Positions 38,890 to 50,900 of a stretch of 64,000 nucleotides of DNA are shown piece after piece. Under the pieces are notes generated by a model. It searched no databases. It saw only the letters and a program-made list of their open reading frames with translations, and was not told the origin of the DNA. The stretch lies in the NCBI GenBank assembly GCA_027574665.1, contig CM050653.1:43350118-43414117 (forward strand). The letters are read 5' to 3'. The translations under genes and the position numbers were made by a program. The stretch is from Rhynochetos jubatus. Taxonomy: Eukaryota; Chordata; Aves; Eurypygiformes; Rhynochetidae. How positions within the stretch are numbered: position 1 is the first letter of the stretch; every line of letters starts with the position of its first letter.

Positions 38890-39130
38890 CTGGTGAAATG
38901 CCTTTAAAACATGCTTTAATCTAGCTGGAATGCCATAAATTGCTTCCAGATGTGCTCCATACAAAAGTCAATCATAGCTATTTATACTGACACTCTGCAG
39001 TCCAAACAATCTGAATCCAAATGCCATGTCTCTGCTACAATAAAGCTATAAATGTCAGTTTTGTTGAATTTGGAGAGGTGTTGAAGAGTTCATGCTAGTT
39101 TGCTTTCTGGGCTATTGGTTAGCCAGCAAT
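38890..39130. promoter_or_regulatory. Candidate conserved non-coding element
   Basis: Repeat-free block between two A-tracts with a TEAD-type GGAATGCC at 38927-38934 joined to CATAAATTGC, then TCAATCATAGCTATTTATAC near 38969-38988, ACAATAAAGCTATAAATGTC near 39038-39057 and TTGGTTAGCCAGCAATTATT near 39115-39134. The motif mix looks enhancer-like. Inference only. Confidence 0.28.
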
Positions 39131-39134
39131 TATT

Positions 39135-39172
39135 AAAAAAAAAAAAAAAAAGGAAAAGAAAAAAAATAGAAA
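39135..39172. repeat. Poly-A / A-rich tract
   Basis: 17 A followed by GGAAAAG and a further A-run. Confidence 0.85.
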
Positions 39173-40254
39173 AGAAACTTTTAAAATAGGTCCTTTCCTT
39201 GCCGAGCTATTCTTAAAGCACACCTGACACCTTCCAATCATGACCTTGAAAGTGCCACAGGTTACAAGTTGAAATACATTTCATAAGTTAGAAAAATGTA
39301 GTGCTTAGGCTCTGAGCCAAGAATAACTGAAGGGCTTGGCAGGGCTCCCATGCCCTCCCCTAGACCGAACACACACGTAGTACACCTGGGACTAAATGAA
39401 CTGAAGTACAGTAAAATGACACACTGACTGCAATAATGCCTCTATTCAATAATCTTCCAGGGTACTGGGTGGGGGTGGGGGGAAGTAGTCCCATAGTAGA
39501 AAAAAAAAGAAGATTGGAAACCATACCCCAATCAGTTGTTTTGCAGGCGACGCATGGCCATCAGAATAAAAATGTTCTTCATTTGGGAAAACTGAATAAC
39601 CAGCATTTAGATGAAAAGATGACCTATGGAGTTATCCCACACTACTTCAGGAAAATATATTATTTTTGTGTATTCTCCACAGAATTTTCTGGTTGACTTT
39701 TACAGGCTTCATTAAGATCTTCCCCCTCACCCTGCAAAAGTGCACCTGCAGTTCAATTTACGTATAAATGCTCAGTTTTAATTCTGGCTTTTTGTCAGTG
39801 AAAGACAACAGGGAATTTTCTTATCATTGCCTGCAGTTTTGGGAATTAAAAATGTTTCAGAAAATCATAAGATGTAATGACCTTACTCTCACTTTCCTGC
39901 CTTTTTATTTCCCTTGATGTTTGCCTTCTACTCCAAAGATTTCCTCTGCCTTCCCTCAGTTCCTTACCCACTCCCAAGTCCAGAAGACCATCCCTACAGT
40001 GGAGCTGAAGAACATTCCTCCCTCCCAGGCTAAGCCGTAGCACTGACTGGTTGAGGAAAAAATGGCAGAAAATGCACAAAGTGATTAAATCTTGGTCTGA
40101 AATTCTTTCTGTACTTTCAGAGAAGGGAAACAAACCTTAGAGGATATGGTATTTTAAGGTTCAAATTGTACATACGTGCAGAAAAAGAGAAAGACTTTAC
40201 AAATAAGATTTGTGCTCTCAGTTCAGCTCACTGAAAAACTTAGTTTTTAATAAA
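39173..40254. other. Non-coding stretch
   Basis: No gene recognised. A G-rich tract at 39467-39482 (G3-T-G5-T-G6) could form a quadruplex. Frames at 39436-39696 (plus) and 39846-40133 (minus) show no domain. Confidence 0.5.
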
Positions 40255-40720
40255 TCTCTTCAGTCAGAGGTTATACAAATGGCTACAGAAGCAGCAAACA
40301 TAATACCTGTATTTAAGAACGGGGGAGGACCCTATCTAGGGAACTACCGAGCCATCAGTCTGGCCCAAACATTATGCAAGGTTTTATAACCTATTCTGAA
40401 GGAATGTAATTTCTGTGTAATTGCAGGGGGTTGGAGAAGAGATAAGCAACAGAGAGGCAGAGAGGCTATTCAAGTTAAAAGACAGTTTTGGCATAAGAAC
40501 AAATGATTAAGACTTGGCTGCGAATACACTGAGACTGGAATTCACAAGCGCATGTCTACCATAAGGAGGGAGAGGTGCTCCAACCACCGTCCCGTAAGAA
40601 TGGGATGGAGGAAAATCCTTCCACAGGGGAGGCTGAAAACTTTATATGAGTTCAGCGTATTGCGACAACAGGGAATAAAATGTGGCGATGCACAAGCTGG
40701 CTTTCGCTCCTGTATCAGCC
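40255..40720 (+). mobile_element. Old CR1 LINE fragment with readable RT block 1
   Basis: From 40297 an unbroken stretch of 28 codons gives NIIPVFKNGGG and then YLGNYRAISL, the first reverse transcriptase block of CR1-type LINEs (consensus style VPVFKKG..DPGNYRPVSL). It ends in TAA at 40387-40389. The next part jumps to the 3' end of the element: ATAAGAACAAATGATTAAGA at about 40494-40513, then TGAGACTGGAATTCACAAGC and CTACCATAAGGAGGGAGAGG, which follow the 3' blocks of sauropsid CR1. The element is therefore internally deleted, with most of the RT missing. No target duplication is visible and the 3' limit is approximate. Confidence 0.68.
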
Positions 40721-43700
40721 AACATTCATGTGTCTTTATTCCCAGCTCCTATCACACAGCCAGACGTTTTCATTGCATTGGTTCTCCAGATAATGGCATC
40801 TAACTCTTGCAGGAAAAGCTTACAGGGGCTGCTAAAGCCGTAAATAGAGGGTAACAGATACTGCTGTTCAGTGATATCTCTCTGCTAGTGTATTTCTTCC
40901 TTTTCTTCCATCCAGGTGGTTACACTAACCTTCAGAAACCTTCCTCCGTGAGTTTTACAACACTTCAATCCATGTTATTTTACATCCTCAGACTACCAGA
41001 ATTTATAAGGAAAGCCCAGCTTACATCCTACCTCACCCTAAAGACCCACCACACTGGCTCCAAATATGTGTGTACCATCTCTTGCGAGCCTGCCCACACA
41101 TTTTTAACGTTTTTAGACAAATGTAAACCCAAAGGAAGCAACTAATTTACTCTGTGTCCATAATCCTTACTGTCTTCTCTCCACCAAAGCTCTGGCACAA
41201 TGTTCTCCTCTCACCTGTGCAGCAAGCTTTCCACTTAGATATCAAACTTCCTGAATCTAGGACTTAAGAGTCTTCTAATGAGGCGCTAGCTCCACTATGG
41301 GACACAGGAAAAGTAAAATAATTATGACAACAATAATAATCAGTAACGCTAATCACAATCACTGATCTTAAACTCTGTGAATCTGTTCTGCTTTTGCAGC
41401 TGCGCTGTGATTCTTCTGAAGCACCAAGGGCGCTGCCAGCAGCCTACAAATAAGATTATTAATTCAATCCATCCTCCCCATCCAAGAAAAAGTAACATAT
41501 CTCCAGATCTGCATAGCTTCTGCATTTGTGATGGCTGACCCCCAACAAGATAGACGGAGAACAAAAGTCAGTAAAGTTACCAAAATATACAAGTCTCTTA
41601 CAGCTACTGTTTCAAATAAATAGGTTCGGAGCCAATATAATAATTTCTACCAATATCATGCAATGTTTTGTTTGCTTTAGATTTGTCATCTTTTATTGGA
41701 AACAATAAGCCTTCCAAAAAACCAACAAAAAAACCCTCACTTTGTGTTTAAAATTATTTACTATAGCTTTAAAAGTAACAAATTAAGCACTTGAGTCTCA
41801 GATGTGTAACCAGTAGGGAGTTGGCTCGATGCATCAGTTTTTACACCTCTTGCAGTTAAATCAGAGATCCAAATGCAAAACCTAGCACTCAGTGGTGAAC
41901 TTATAACACTCCCTGGAGGAGTGTGTCCATAAACCATTCGCTGGATTACACTCATCCATACAATACTTTATTTTATATATCCCATCCCCACCAAAAAAAA
42001 AAAAAAGGGAGGAGGGGGCTTAACTAAGGTGAAATTAAGGTTGCATAAACTATAAATCATTTTCGTCTTCATATTTATAGGTTTCTGCTTTCGTTTTTGA
42101 GACTTCACTAGAATAATTTTCCGCTGTCCATCTCAAACGGATTTGCTTCTCTGAATTTGCATCTTGTCCAGGAAAGGGATCCAAAAAACGCCCCATGACA
42201 TAAGTGGCATAGCCACACGTGGCTCAGGAGCACTCTCGGGTCTTTGGAGTACGCCTAGCACTGCTAATATATGCTTCCAAAAACTGCACTGACTTTTCCG
42301 TAGAACGCCCTTAATGACAGTCTTCTGAGAGTTTCACATGGTGCCTCATGTACCTAAGAGTCTCCTGGACATTAAATCTTTCCCAATATATTTCTGTTTA
42401 CATAGAAATATAGATAGGTAGGTAGATATAGATAGATATCTCTAACAGGAAGAGTGTTTTTCCTCTTCCAGTGAGTAGCATTCTCCAATCCAGTGACAAA
42501 GTACTCTTGTCATGCAAACCTGCTGGAAAAAACATGACACTATAGTGTCGATGTCCATCTCCTTTTAGGCCAACCGGTCTCTACTTCATCTTGATGTGGT
42601 CAGTTTTCATGAACTTAGGAGCAAAACACCAACATTTTCCTACAACCAAGGGCATCCCACATAACTCAGGGCTAGGTGGAGATACTGGCCCAAGGGAACC
42701 CATATCAGCAAAGCCTGCTAATCATACCGTACAGCACCAGGATGAGAAGCCATAAACCTCAGTTTTGAGGTGCACAGGAACCAGAAACAGGCTGCCCTAC
42801 CTAGAGCTCACTGCAGTTCGTGCTAATGCAAGCCAGACAGAAGTTAAGAGTCACATGGCAGATGAGGGTTGGGCAACCTTCCAAACACCAAAGAGTTAGT
42901 GGAGATGCACTCCACCGTACGAAAGGCAGGATCTAAAAAACTAAACAAGAGATCCTTCATCTGACATTGTCCATCAGTCAACATATCCTTCTCTTTGGCT
43001 ACATGCCTGAGCAAAAAGACAGGTTTTAATCTCCCTGTTCCATGGCTCCCACCAAAACTTCTTCTAAAAAGGCTGCTTATTCAAAAGGAAAGGCCTTATC
43101 GGATAGAGGGAAAAATACACAGAAGTTCACAATTGATCAACACTTCATAGTCATTTGTGGTATGTTTTCAACCATTTAAGAAGTTTAGGTAACCAACCTA
43201 GCATTTGTTGTTCTTGGGTTTTTTTTTTTTCTTTTAATGATCATATAAAAAGCTTTTCTTAAGAAAAATAAGTGGCATTAAGTGACAACAGCATGAGAAA
43301 ATGTAGCCCTAATGTGCAAAATGGAGTCTGAATAACATTTCTGCTTCTCATAGAGCAATAATTACCAGCCTTTCTATGGGACAAAACACTTTCCCTTCCC
43401 ACCAGGTCCCCAAAGCCCTAGCCAGCTCAGTTTAACAGGCTGTTTACCCATGGAGAGGAGGACGATGATGGTTCCTGGGACAGACAACTGCATTATCTAA
43501 CACGCGTCTCCCACTGCGAGCCTCCTTCCATGTCTCTCGTTTTATTAAACTTGCGGAATAGGTGGCTCCTGAGGCTTAACAGTACTGTTTGATTAGGCAG
43601 CCTCCACTGACCAAAATTTATTTATCTTTTAGATTATACCAGTTATCCAGATTTCTACATTTACCATAATTTCTCAATTACATCTGCGTGGATTTATTAT

Positions 43701-44379
43701 GTTCCAGCAAAGCTTCCACTGATTCTCTACTGGTTTTGTGCCACAGTAATATTAAAAAACCCCGCTGTACTTAAAATGTGCATTAAGTTCTTGAGAATTT
43801 TTTAAATTAACTTATAAAGTGACATCATCGAAAGAAATATTTCGAAGTTTCAAATTTTGAAAACTTGCCGTAATGCTCCCATCCCCAATCCAATCCAAAA
43901 CCAGTGTCTTACTCATTTTTAAATGGAGCTCCTCCTCCAGTGACTTAAGTTCATGGCAACATAAAAAATTTAAATACACAAAAAACTCACATTCCACTAC
44001 GGGTTCATGAAACTTTGATCAACGCAGAGATCATTTTTCACACTACTATCTAACACCGCACACACAGTTTACCCTCAGCCCCCTCGCTTGCAGCCACAAA
44101 GATACCTACTTACAAAACACCAGATTTGACGTTGAAACTTCCTAGCTACAGGAAATCAACAGCTATCACAAATCAGTTTCTTGCTGGTAGAGGAATGGGA
44201 ACAGCAGCAAGGGCAGCTCATTTGCAGCTTTGCATTCTCCTCCAACTATGACAAACTCCAAGCAGAGTGGGTCAAGCTAACAGTAATATCCATGTCACAT
44301 TGATCCACTGCATGACCCCATGCCTAGGAAAAATGTGCACTGAGAATATGCAGGAGTGGCTATCAACTCAATTAGTCAA
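40721..44379. other. Non-coding stretch
   Basis: No gene recognised. Poly-A at about 41993-42006 followed by a G-rich run, and a short TAGA/TAGG tract at 42410-42440. The DNA at 42600-42930 has a different, repeat-like texture, but I cannot assign it. Confidence 0.45.
42410..42440. repeat. Imperfect (TAGA)n tract
   Basis: TAGATAGGTAGGTAGATATAGATAGATAT-type array of tetranucleotide units, interrupted. Confidence 0.8.
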
Positions 44380-44860
44380 TTGAAGTAATTATGCCCTCAA
44401 GTGTTAGGAAACTGAAAAGCCATTTTGGCTGTAAAATACAAAGGGAATCTTAACGTTGCGGTCAGTATGACAACAGCGCCCACAATACTCACACCGCATT
44501 TTATCTAGCCCTCGAATGCAGCTCTCGCTGCTCCTGATGTAAGATTTTCATTAGGCGTTATACAGTCAAGTGTGAAAGCCGAGCCAGAGACCCAAGCCCA
44601 TTCAAACACAGAGTCATGTTAAGAAGTTGACAACATAAGCTAAAAAATACAACTGTGGGCCTCTTACGCGAGGCACAAAATAGCAACTTTTGCAGCATGC
44701 TAGTCAATAAAGAACAACCATCTCCTCACAAAATTAAGAGGAGTTTGGTGAGCAATAACAGCTAACTGTTCATCTGCCAAGCTGCAGAGACTAATCCCCT
44801 CCAATTACATAGCTCTCGCTCACCGTGCCATACTTCAGTGACCGCATCTTCGTGTCAATG
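44380..44860. promoter_or_regulatory. Candidate conserved non-coding element
   Basis: Repeat-free block with retained CpG words (ACGTTGCGG, CAGCGCCC, CACACCGCA, TTACGCGAGG) alternating with homeodomain/CDX-like words: TCATTAGGCGTTATAC near 44548-44563, AGTCAATAAAGAACAA near 44702-44717 and CTCCAATTACATAGCTCTCG near 44799-44818. Two short hairpins are present: GCCTC/GAGGC at about 44660-44675 and CTCCT/AGGAG at about 44722-44743. It looks like a conserved developmental element, but no alignment was available. Confidence 0.32.
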
Positions 44861-45949
44861 TTTTTTAATTCTTTTATCTCCCCTGATCTGCCTTGAACAG
44901 CTATCCTAAGTCTTTGCTTACATCGTTCTGCTGAATGTCCAGTTCCTGGAAAAAATATCTGCTGCTATTCATTTTTTCAGAGTATTTTGTGGTTGGTTGT
45001 TGTCAGATTTTTAAACATCAACGAATAAAATCGTATCAGAAAGCTTCTTGATGCAGCCTAAGCAAACACTGGCATGCGAGTACAATGAGGTATAGTATAA
45101 TACGTAAGAGAAGTCAGAGGCTGAAATGAGAATACAATTTCCCATGAGACAGTTCTATGTTCGAACCATTTAACTTTAAAACTAGTTCAATATTTGAACA
45201 AGACACTATTTTATTCCCATTCAAAGTTTAAACACAGATCACTTCGAAATCAATCATAAATTGAAACCTCTTTACTTTAGAAACTGTTTCAATATTTAAA
45301 GGCTTTTTTTTCCCCCCCTCTTTAATGTAACAGCAGCTCCAAGGCTGCAGAAGCAGAACCGACTTTGAGATCCTTAAGAGCAATGCTATTTTCCTGCCAA
45401 TACATACAAAAGGCAGTTCTAGGAAAAAGAAAAAACCCACAATGGCTAGGCTGTGCTTTGCTTCAGAGTTTAAGAACAAAGTTTGGACAAAGAACACACA
45501 GCCTAGTCTTCAGCCCAAGCTAAAGTAAACGAATTTGGTGTGGGTGCTTTTCAGGGCACAAGACCATAACTCCACGTTATTCCACTGCTTTTGTCCTCAC
45601 CTGGGTGCAAGGGAAAACCAGATGACTAGTGGGAGCTGTGTAGGCAAAACTCAAGCCTCCTTCAGGGATAGGATTACTAACAGAGTAACTGATCTGCAAT
45701 TCAGAAGAACTCAGAGCCCATTTGCTGACCGCCCATAGTTCGGTCCCCTTCCCCATCCAGCGAAGCCTCAGGAGCCTCATGCCCCATCTGGCACTGCAAA
45801 AACATACAGCTTTAGCTCCCTGATGAATTAACAAGTCATTTCTCTTGGTGAAGTAGCAACATTTCACACCTGTATTTCATTTTCATATGATGATCTTGAA
45901 GTTCTTGGTGGTTGGTTTTGTTTGGGTTTTGTTTTTTTTTTACATTTGT
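44861..45949. other. Non-coding stretch, nothing recognised
   Basis: Open frames at 45228-45497 (minus), 45535-45738 (plus) and 45577-45867 (minus) show no domain. Confidence 0.5.
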
Positions 45950-46085
45950 TTATTTTTAAACCTTAAACCCCATTTTACAGATGGGCAAATTATCACAGCA
46001 AGCCTGTGATGGAGAGGTGAACCCAGGACTCCTAAACTGTACCACCGCCAGCTCTTTGGCACATGCCACTCTAATCCAACTGATT
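45950..46085 (-). repeat. MIR-like SINE fragment
   Basis: CCCCATTTTACAGATGGGCA at 45968-45987, followed by AGAGGTGAACCCAGGACTCC near 46012-46031, reproduces the antisense order of MIR (TTTCCTCATCTGTAAAATGG, and the ACCTGGGTTCGAATCC part near the tRNA-derived head). Spacing between the two parts is close to MIR, with a small deletion. Such ancient CORE-SINE copies occur throughout amniotes. Confidence 0.7.
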
Positions 46086-46428
46086 TCAAAGCCAATTTGT
46101 TTCTAAAAAGTATCTTTTGTGCTTATGATCTTTGTTTAGCGTTCTTATGGACTAGGACAGAGCATACAGCTCAGTGCAAGTGTTACACTACAAAAATATT
46201 CCTATCAAGTAGGAAAGACAAACTGTTATAAAGCAAACAATCACATTAACCTCAGGGCTATTCTGGTTTCTGGTCAACTGTGGTCTTTACAATCGAGTTA
46301 AAAGACCCCTTAAAATGGATTATGCATCTGTATTACCAAGAGGTTGCAGGACAACAGCAAGAATTAGCTTCTTTGTGAAAACAATGCACTTAACTACCGA
46401 TGGCTTTGGATGAATACAGGAAATATTA

Positions 46429-46458
46429 TTTGTGTATATATATATATATATACACAAA
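46429..46458. repeat. Perfect 30-bp palindrome with (TA)n centre
   Basis: TTTGTG + (TA)n + CACAAA reads the same on both strands, with no unpaired spacer. Confidence 0.9.
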
Positions 46459-47560
46459 ACGTTTTACCTGCAACAAGATAAACCCATGTGCATGGGTAGT
46501 CATGGTGCTGTTCTCCCAGTAAAAGCACTGAGCATCTGACAGCCACCGTCCCAGGAAAGGGCAGCTGCCATTCATAACCATCTTCCCTTGATCAAACAAG
46601 GAGGCATCCCTACTTTCAGGAAGCCATAGACCACTAGCATTAGGCACCAAATGAGCTTTATTCCCCCCCTTCTTTTTGTGTACCTCCAAATTAAAAAAAA
46701 ATCAGTTGTAATCAACCGAGTATTAACATGCTGTCTTCTAAAATTTCACATATAGCATGTCACTGAAAACTCAGTATGAGCAGGAAGGTATTTGACGAAT
46801 CAAGTAGATGAAGCCAAAATGTAGTTATTAGATGCATTACATCTTTAGCACATCATCTGTAAAAATGTCCAGGGTAAACTAACGCTCCAGGGGAAACCTG
46901 ACCTTTAAGAGGCTCCCTAATACTACATCTAAATTAATGTCAGTGACAGGCACTTCAATCTAAAGTAGCCGGGTTCTTTCGTTCTATCCACACTACCTAC
47001 TCATCCATTTATTTTTGTGCAAATGTGTGTGTGCATAAATGGATTTGTGTCATACTGGCACTGGGGGAGTGGGTGGGGAACAAAAAGAGCTCCTAGATTT
47101 TTGAAGTCCTATTCCTTACTACTCCTACATGGATTATTCATTTCAGAAGATTCATTCAGAACCTTTTCAGTGCAAAACATATTAGGAAAATTTCATAGTA
47201 ACTAAACCTACTTCTACAAAGTATCATCCTTATACTGCAAAATAAACATGCTTGAACTGGGGCAGGATGGAACCCTTGCAGCAATCAATGTAACAAGCAA
47301 CGGTGAATTTGTTTTAAAGAGCTGGGCTCTGACATGACTGGTGGCCAAGATAAAAATCGTAATTGAGATCAGTTTTGCCGATTCAAAACAAAACATTGCA
47401 AATAAATTCAGTAGAAGATGCATTTCTGCCTTGGGGGAAAAGAAACAAACAATACACTGAAAAATTGTGATAGTGGAATAATTTCATGGCAGTTAGTCAA
47501 ATCAGCATTAACTACATGGTCAAACCTTCACTTACTTCTATTTTTCATTCTATTTTGGAG

Positions 47561-47602
47561 GTTTTATGATCTAGGGGTATGGTTTCATGATCTAGGGGTG
47601 AG
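47561..47602. repeat. 21-bp tandem duplication
   Basis: The word ATGATCTAGGGG occurs at 47566-47577 and again at 47587-47598. The flanking GGTTTY is also repeated, giving a period of 21. Confidence 0.85.
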
Positions 47603-49589
47603 GCAACTGCAAAGCTGCCACTCTGCTGCCCTCCTTCCAGGCTTCTTAGGGTGCTTTTCCTCCCTTGCCAACACCTCAGGGAGGAGCGATCCCACCAAGA
47701 CCTGCACTCCTCTGCCCCTCCACTCCTCCCAGACAACTACGTAATCGTGTTTCCAAAAGATACGTCTTCATGGTATAGAAGCTGAAGTCTGTAACTTGAT
47801 GCAAAGGATTTACGCCTTGCTCTGAAACAAGGACAATCACATTAGCCAAATCCTAGTGAACTAAAATTGCTAAGTCCTTTCACATTTTGTTGATCAAGAA
47901 CCTTTTTATTGGAACATTTTTCTTTTCAAACCTCCGGTGGGTAATAAACTATCCTCTAATTGGTCTTTATGCAATGAAGAGCTACCTTGCATTTTAGCTA
48001 TTTTATGCATGGTTATATTTTCTTACAAAGACACAATTGATCAGGAATTACCATAATCCCACACAGAGAAGCAGTCCTAGAAGCACTGAGTGCATAAAGC
48101 ATTAACGTCAGTAATGCAGACATGACAAGTTTCAACTCTCCTTTCAGCTAAACAATCTGCCTCTTTCATACTAACATCACCATTCAGCCCATGGGCTACA
48201 TAAACATTGTCAAACCTGGTTCCAATATAAAGAGAGCACTTCAATGTTCCCACTAATATACAGTTCCCAGTAACCACCTTATTAGATTGCTTAGTTCAAA
48301 CTCCATGACATATCATACAGTTCAGACTCATGAGCTCAAAAGGTGCGGATATTATAAGTATTAAAAAAAAACCCTTTTGTGTGTGTGTGCACTCGAGAGC
48401 CCTGCCAATACAAAAACCTCCTATGAGGTTCTCAAGAAAATATGCCTGTGTGAAACACAGCCCTTGTCTCTTTGGGTTTTGGGGGGGGGTTTTAAGTCAT
48501 GGAGTTTCACTCCTTCACACAGCCTAAGTAAATGGGTAGAAAAATAAAGAGATGCTGTTCAGAAGGGATAATCCTTTCCGTAACCTCAGACAGTACATCT
48601 GAGACCAGTGAACCCAGTGATGACTCTCAACTTTTCCCAAAAGCATGCCAGTGAGTGGCTAATTTTAATGTACATGATGTAGAAATCCCCTAACTGTGTC
48701 CACTACATACCCTCTGTTGCTTTATAAAGTAAGACCCTATTCCAGACACATGAACTTTGCCTGGTGCTTGGTAGCAGCGCAGCAGCATCAGTCCCGTGGT
48801 AAATGGATGTGCGAAGCCCCCACGCTGCAAGGTAACCTCATGCGAGCCTCCTTAACAAGCCTATGGTCCCGCAAAGCACAGTACAAGCAGTGTGCTACAG
48901 ACATTACTGTGGTCTCCCTTGTCAGCCTGGGTTATAGGATGGTTTACTATGGGCTGGGGACCAATAAACTAGGAGCTCACACTTCCAATTTTCACGTTCA
49001 GCAGCTGGAAAGAAAATATCCTCAGCCAGAAAGTTCATTAACCTGGAGATTTTCCATGGCCAGGCTTCTTCAGTATTGCAGTACGATGCAATTTTACATT
49101 TGGGTTATGGTATTTTCAAGCACTTAATGTAGCTGGAAGCCAAGAAATACCAGCTAACCTTACCACTGAGCCTGATCGTGTGTTGTGCAAGATAGATCCA
49201 CTTTAAAATAACATGACTTTAAAACTGTTTATGCTTAACGGTGAAATTAAAAACACAGAGTCAGACACACTAACTTCTATGTTATGGAGTAACACTTAAT
49301 ACCTTAAAGAAGTGAGAAACAGGAAGGAGATTTAGGCATTTAGAGAGGAGGAGAGAATTATCATAAAGCCACGTAATTTCTTAGAAGGAAAAGAATCAAA
49401 GTTGAAAGTGAAATTGAATTAATCCCAGAAATACGTGATGTATGCCCCCCACTAATCAGACTATGGGGAGCACTCAACGTAGATAGAGGAAGGTCCAATC
49501 AACGTTTAAAAGAAACAATATCCACTCTGAAATCCTCTGACTCTTCCAGGTTCACTACATTTGACCCAGAATACGTAAGTCTGGGCAGG

Positions 49590-49665
49590 CACTGATCTCA
49601 TAGGGCAGATCCTCAGAAAGTGTAAATCAGAGCAACTCCACATACTTTAAAAGTCTGCCGAGTCT
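49590..49665. repeat. Degenerate sauropsid-type interspersed repeat (unnamed)
   Basis: GGGCAGATCCTCAGAAAGTG, then TAAATCAGAGCAACTCCACA, follows a repeat core that I recall as widespread in sauropsids (GGCCAGATCCTCAGCTGGTG, then TAAATCAGCATAGCTCCATT). The inverted second half is not recognisable here. Confidence 0.45.
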
Positions 49666-49760
49666 GGCTCCAGATGTCTGTGTGCAGTCATGAATTCCTG
49701 ATTTCCACTTTAACACAGCTAGAAGAGCAGTAGAGGCTAAACAAGTCATTGTAAGGTAAA

Positions 49761-49790
49761 AAATTAATTAAAACATTAATTAAAATTAAT
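49761..49790. repeat. TAATTA-rich tandem patch
   Basis: ATTAATTAAAAC is followed directly by ATTAATTAAAAT: two 12-bp units rich in homeodomain core words. Confidence 0.75.
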
Positions 49791-50872
49791 AGCTGAAAAT
49801 ATTCTATATATTCTGATTAGCAGTTGAGATTTATCCCATACGTTCAGGTTCAAAGTGATTTTTCTTTGGGCTTCAAAGCTCACTTTTAACTTCAGCCAGC
49901 TTCCACTGTCAAGTTTCCAGGATAAAGTTTAATAAGGTTTACTATTAAGAGGTAAGCCATTAATGTGTACTGCACACTTTTTCATGTACAGCGTGCCTAC
50001 TGAAATAGAAGTCTTCAAAAGCAACGATCTGAATATTGCATTATGTCAGTCAAAAGAAGGCCTGGCCCAAACATCCCAGTCAGAGCTATTTCAACCATTC
50101 AACAATCCAATTACTTATACTACGGTAGACCTTCCAACTCCATGAATGTAAACTGTTTACACTCAGGCAGCAAGGGTTGTATTGAGAGAGTTGTACATCG
50201 TGAAGAATTTTGGCAAAATCCAGCATTTCAAATATAATTGCCAGAAGAGACGTAACATGTAGGCTTGCAGCCTCAAGTGCAATTATCTGGCACATATGAT
50301 AGTGCAGGCTACACATTAACATACGCAATTCTGATTAAAAGCGATGCAAGAAAACAACACTGGGACTATTATCCCCTCATACACAGGGATCTCTGAAAGT
50401 TGAAATAATTTAGAATAAATTCACATAGAATAAATTAATTTGCATCATTTAGCATGCAAGTAATTTCTGAAGATGCTACTATTAGCACTATGGAAGATAA
50501 CTACTTCTTCTTTCTTTCTCAGATCACATAAATGAGCAGGGCCTTCTAAATATGCCTGAGAAGCATTTATTCTAACAAATCCCCAGAAATAAGCTTCCAA
50601 AATACCTTCTGTGGCCCCACAATTCCTGAAGAGTTAGGGGAAGAAAACACCAGCCTGGAAAATTTGATTTACAAAGTGTTCTGCCTACAAATTCCACCAT
50701 CTCAACAGAAGCAACGTTTCAGGTGCTTTCTGCCTCTATCAATGGGGAATGAGCTCAACCTTGCCATCATCAGTGGTCTTTCTGAACTTTGGGTGCAATT
50801 CACCTTGCACCATCCCCTCCTATTCTTCCAAGAATTATGGAAGAATCCTGTAATAAACATATGGAAAGAATT

Positions 50873-50900
50873 CTACACACACACACACACCCCCCCCCCC
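50873..50900. repeat. (CA)n joined to poly-C
   Basis: About nine CA units run directly into 11 C. Confidence 0.95.

Noticed and set aside
38856..39172. Poly-A tracts as tails of retrocopies
   Set aside because: No SINE, LINE 3' end or spliced cDNA could be recognised upstream of either tract, and no target duplication was seen.
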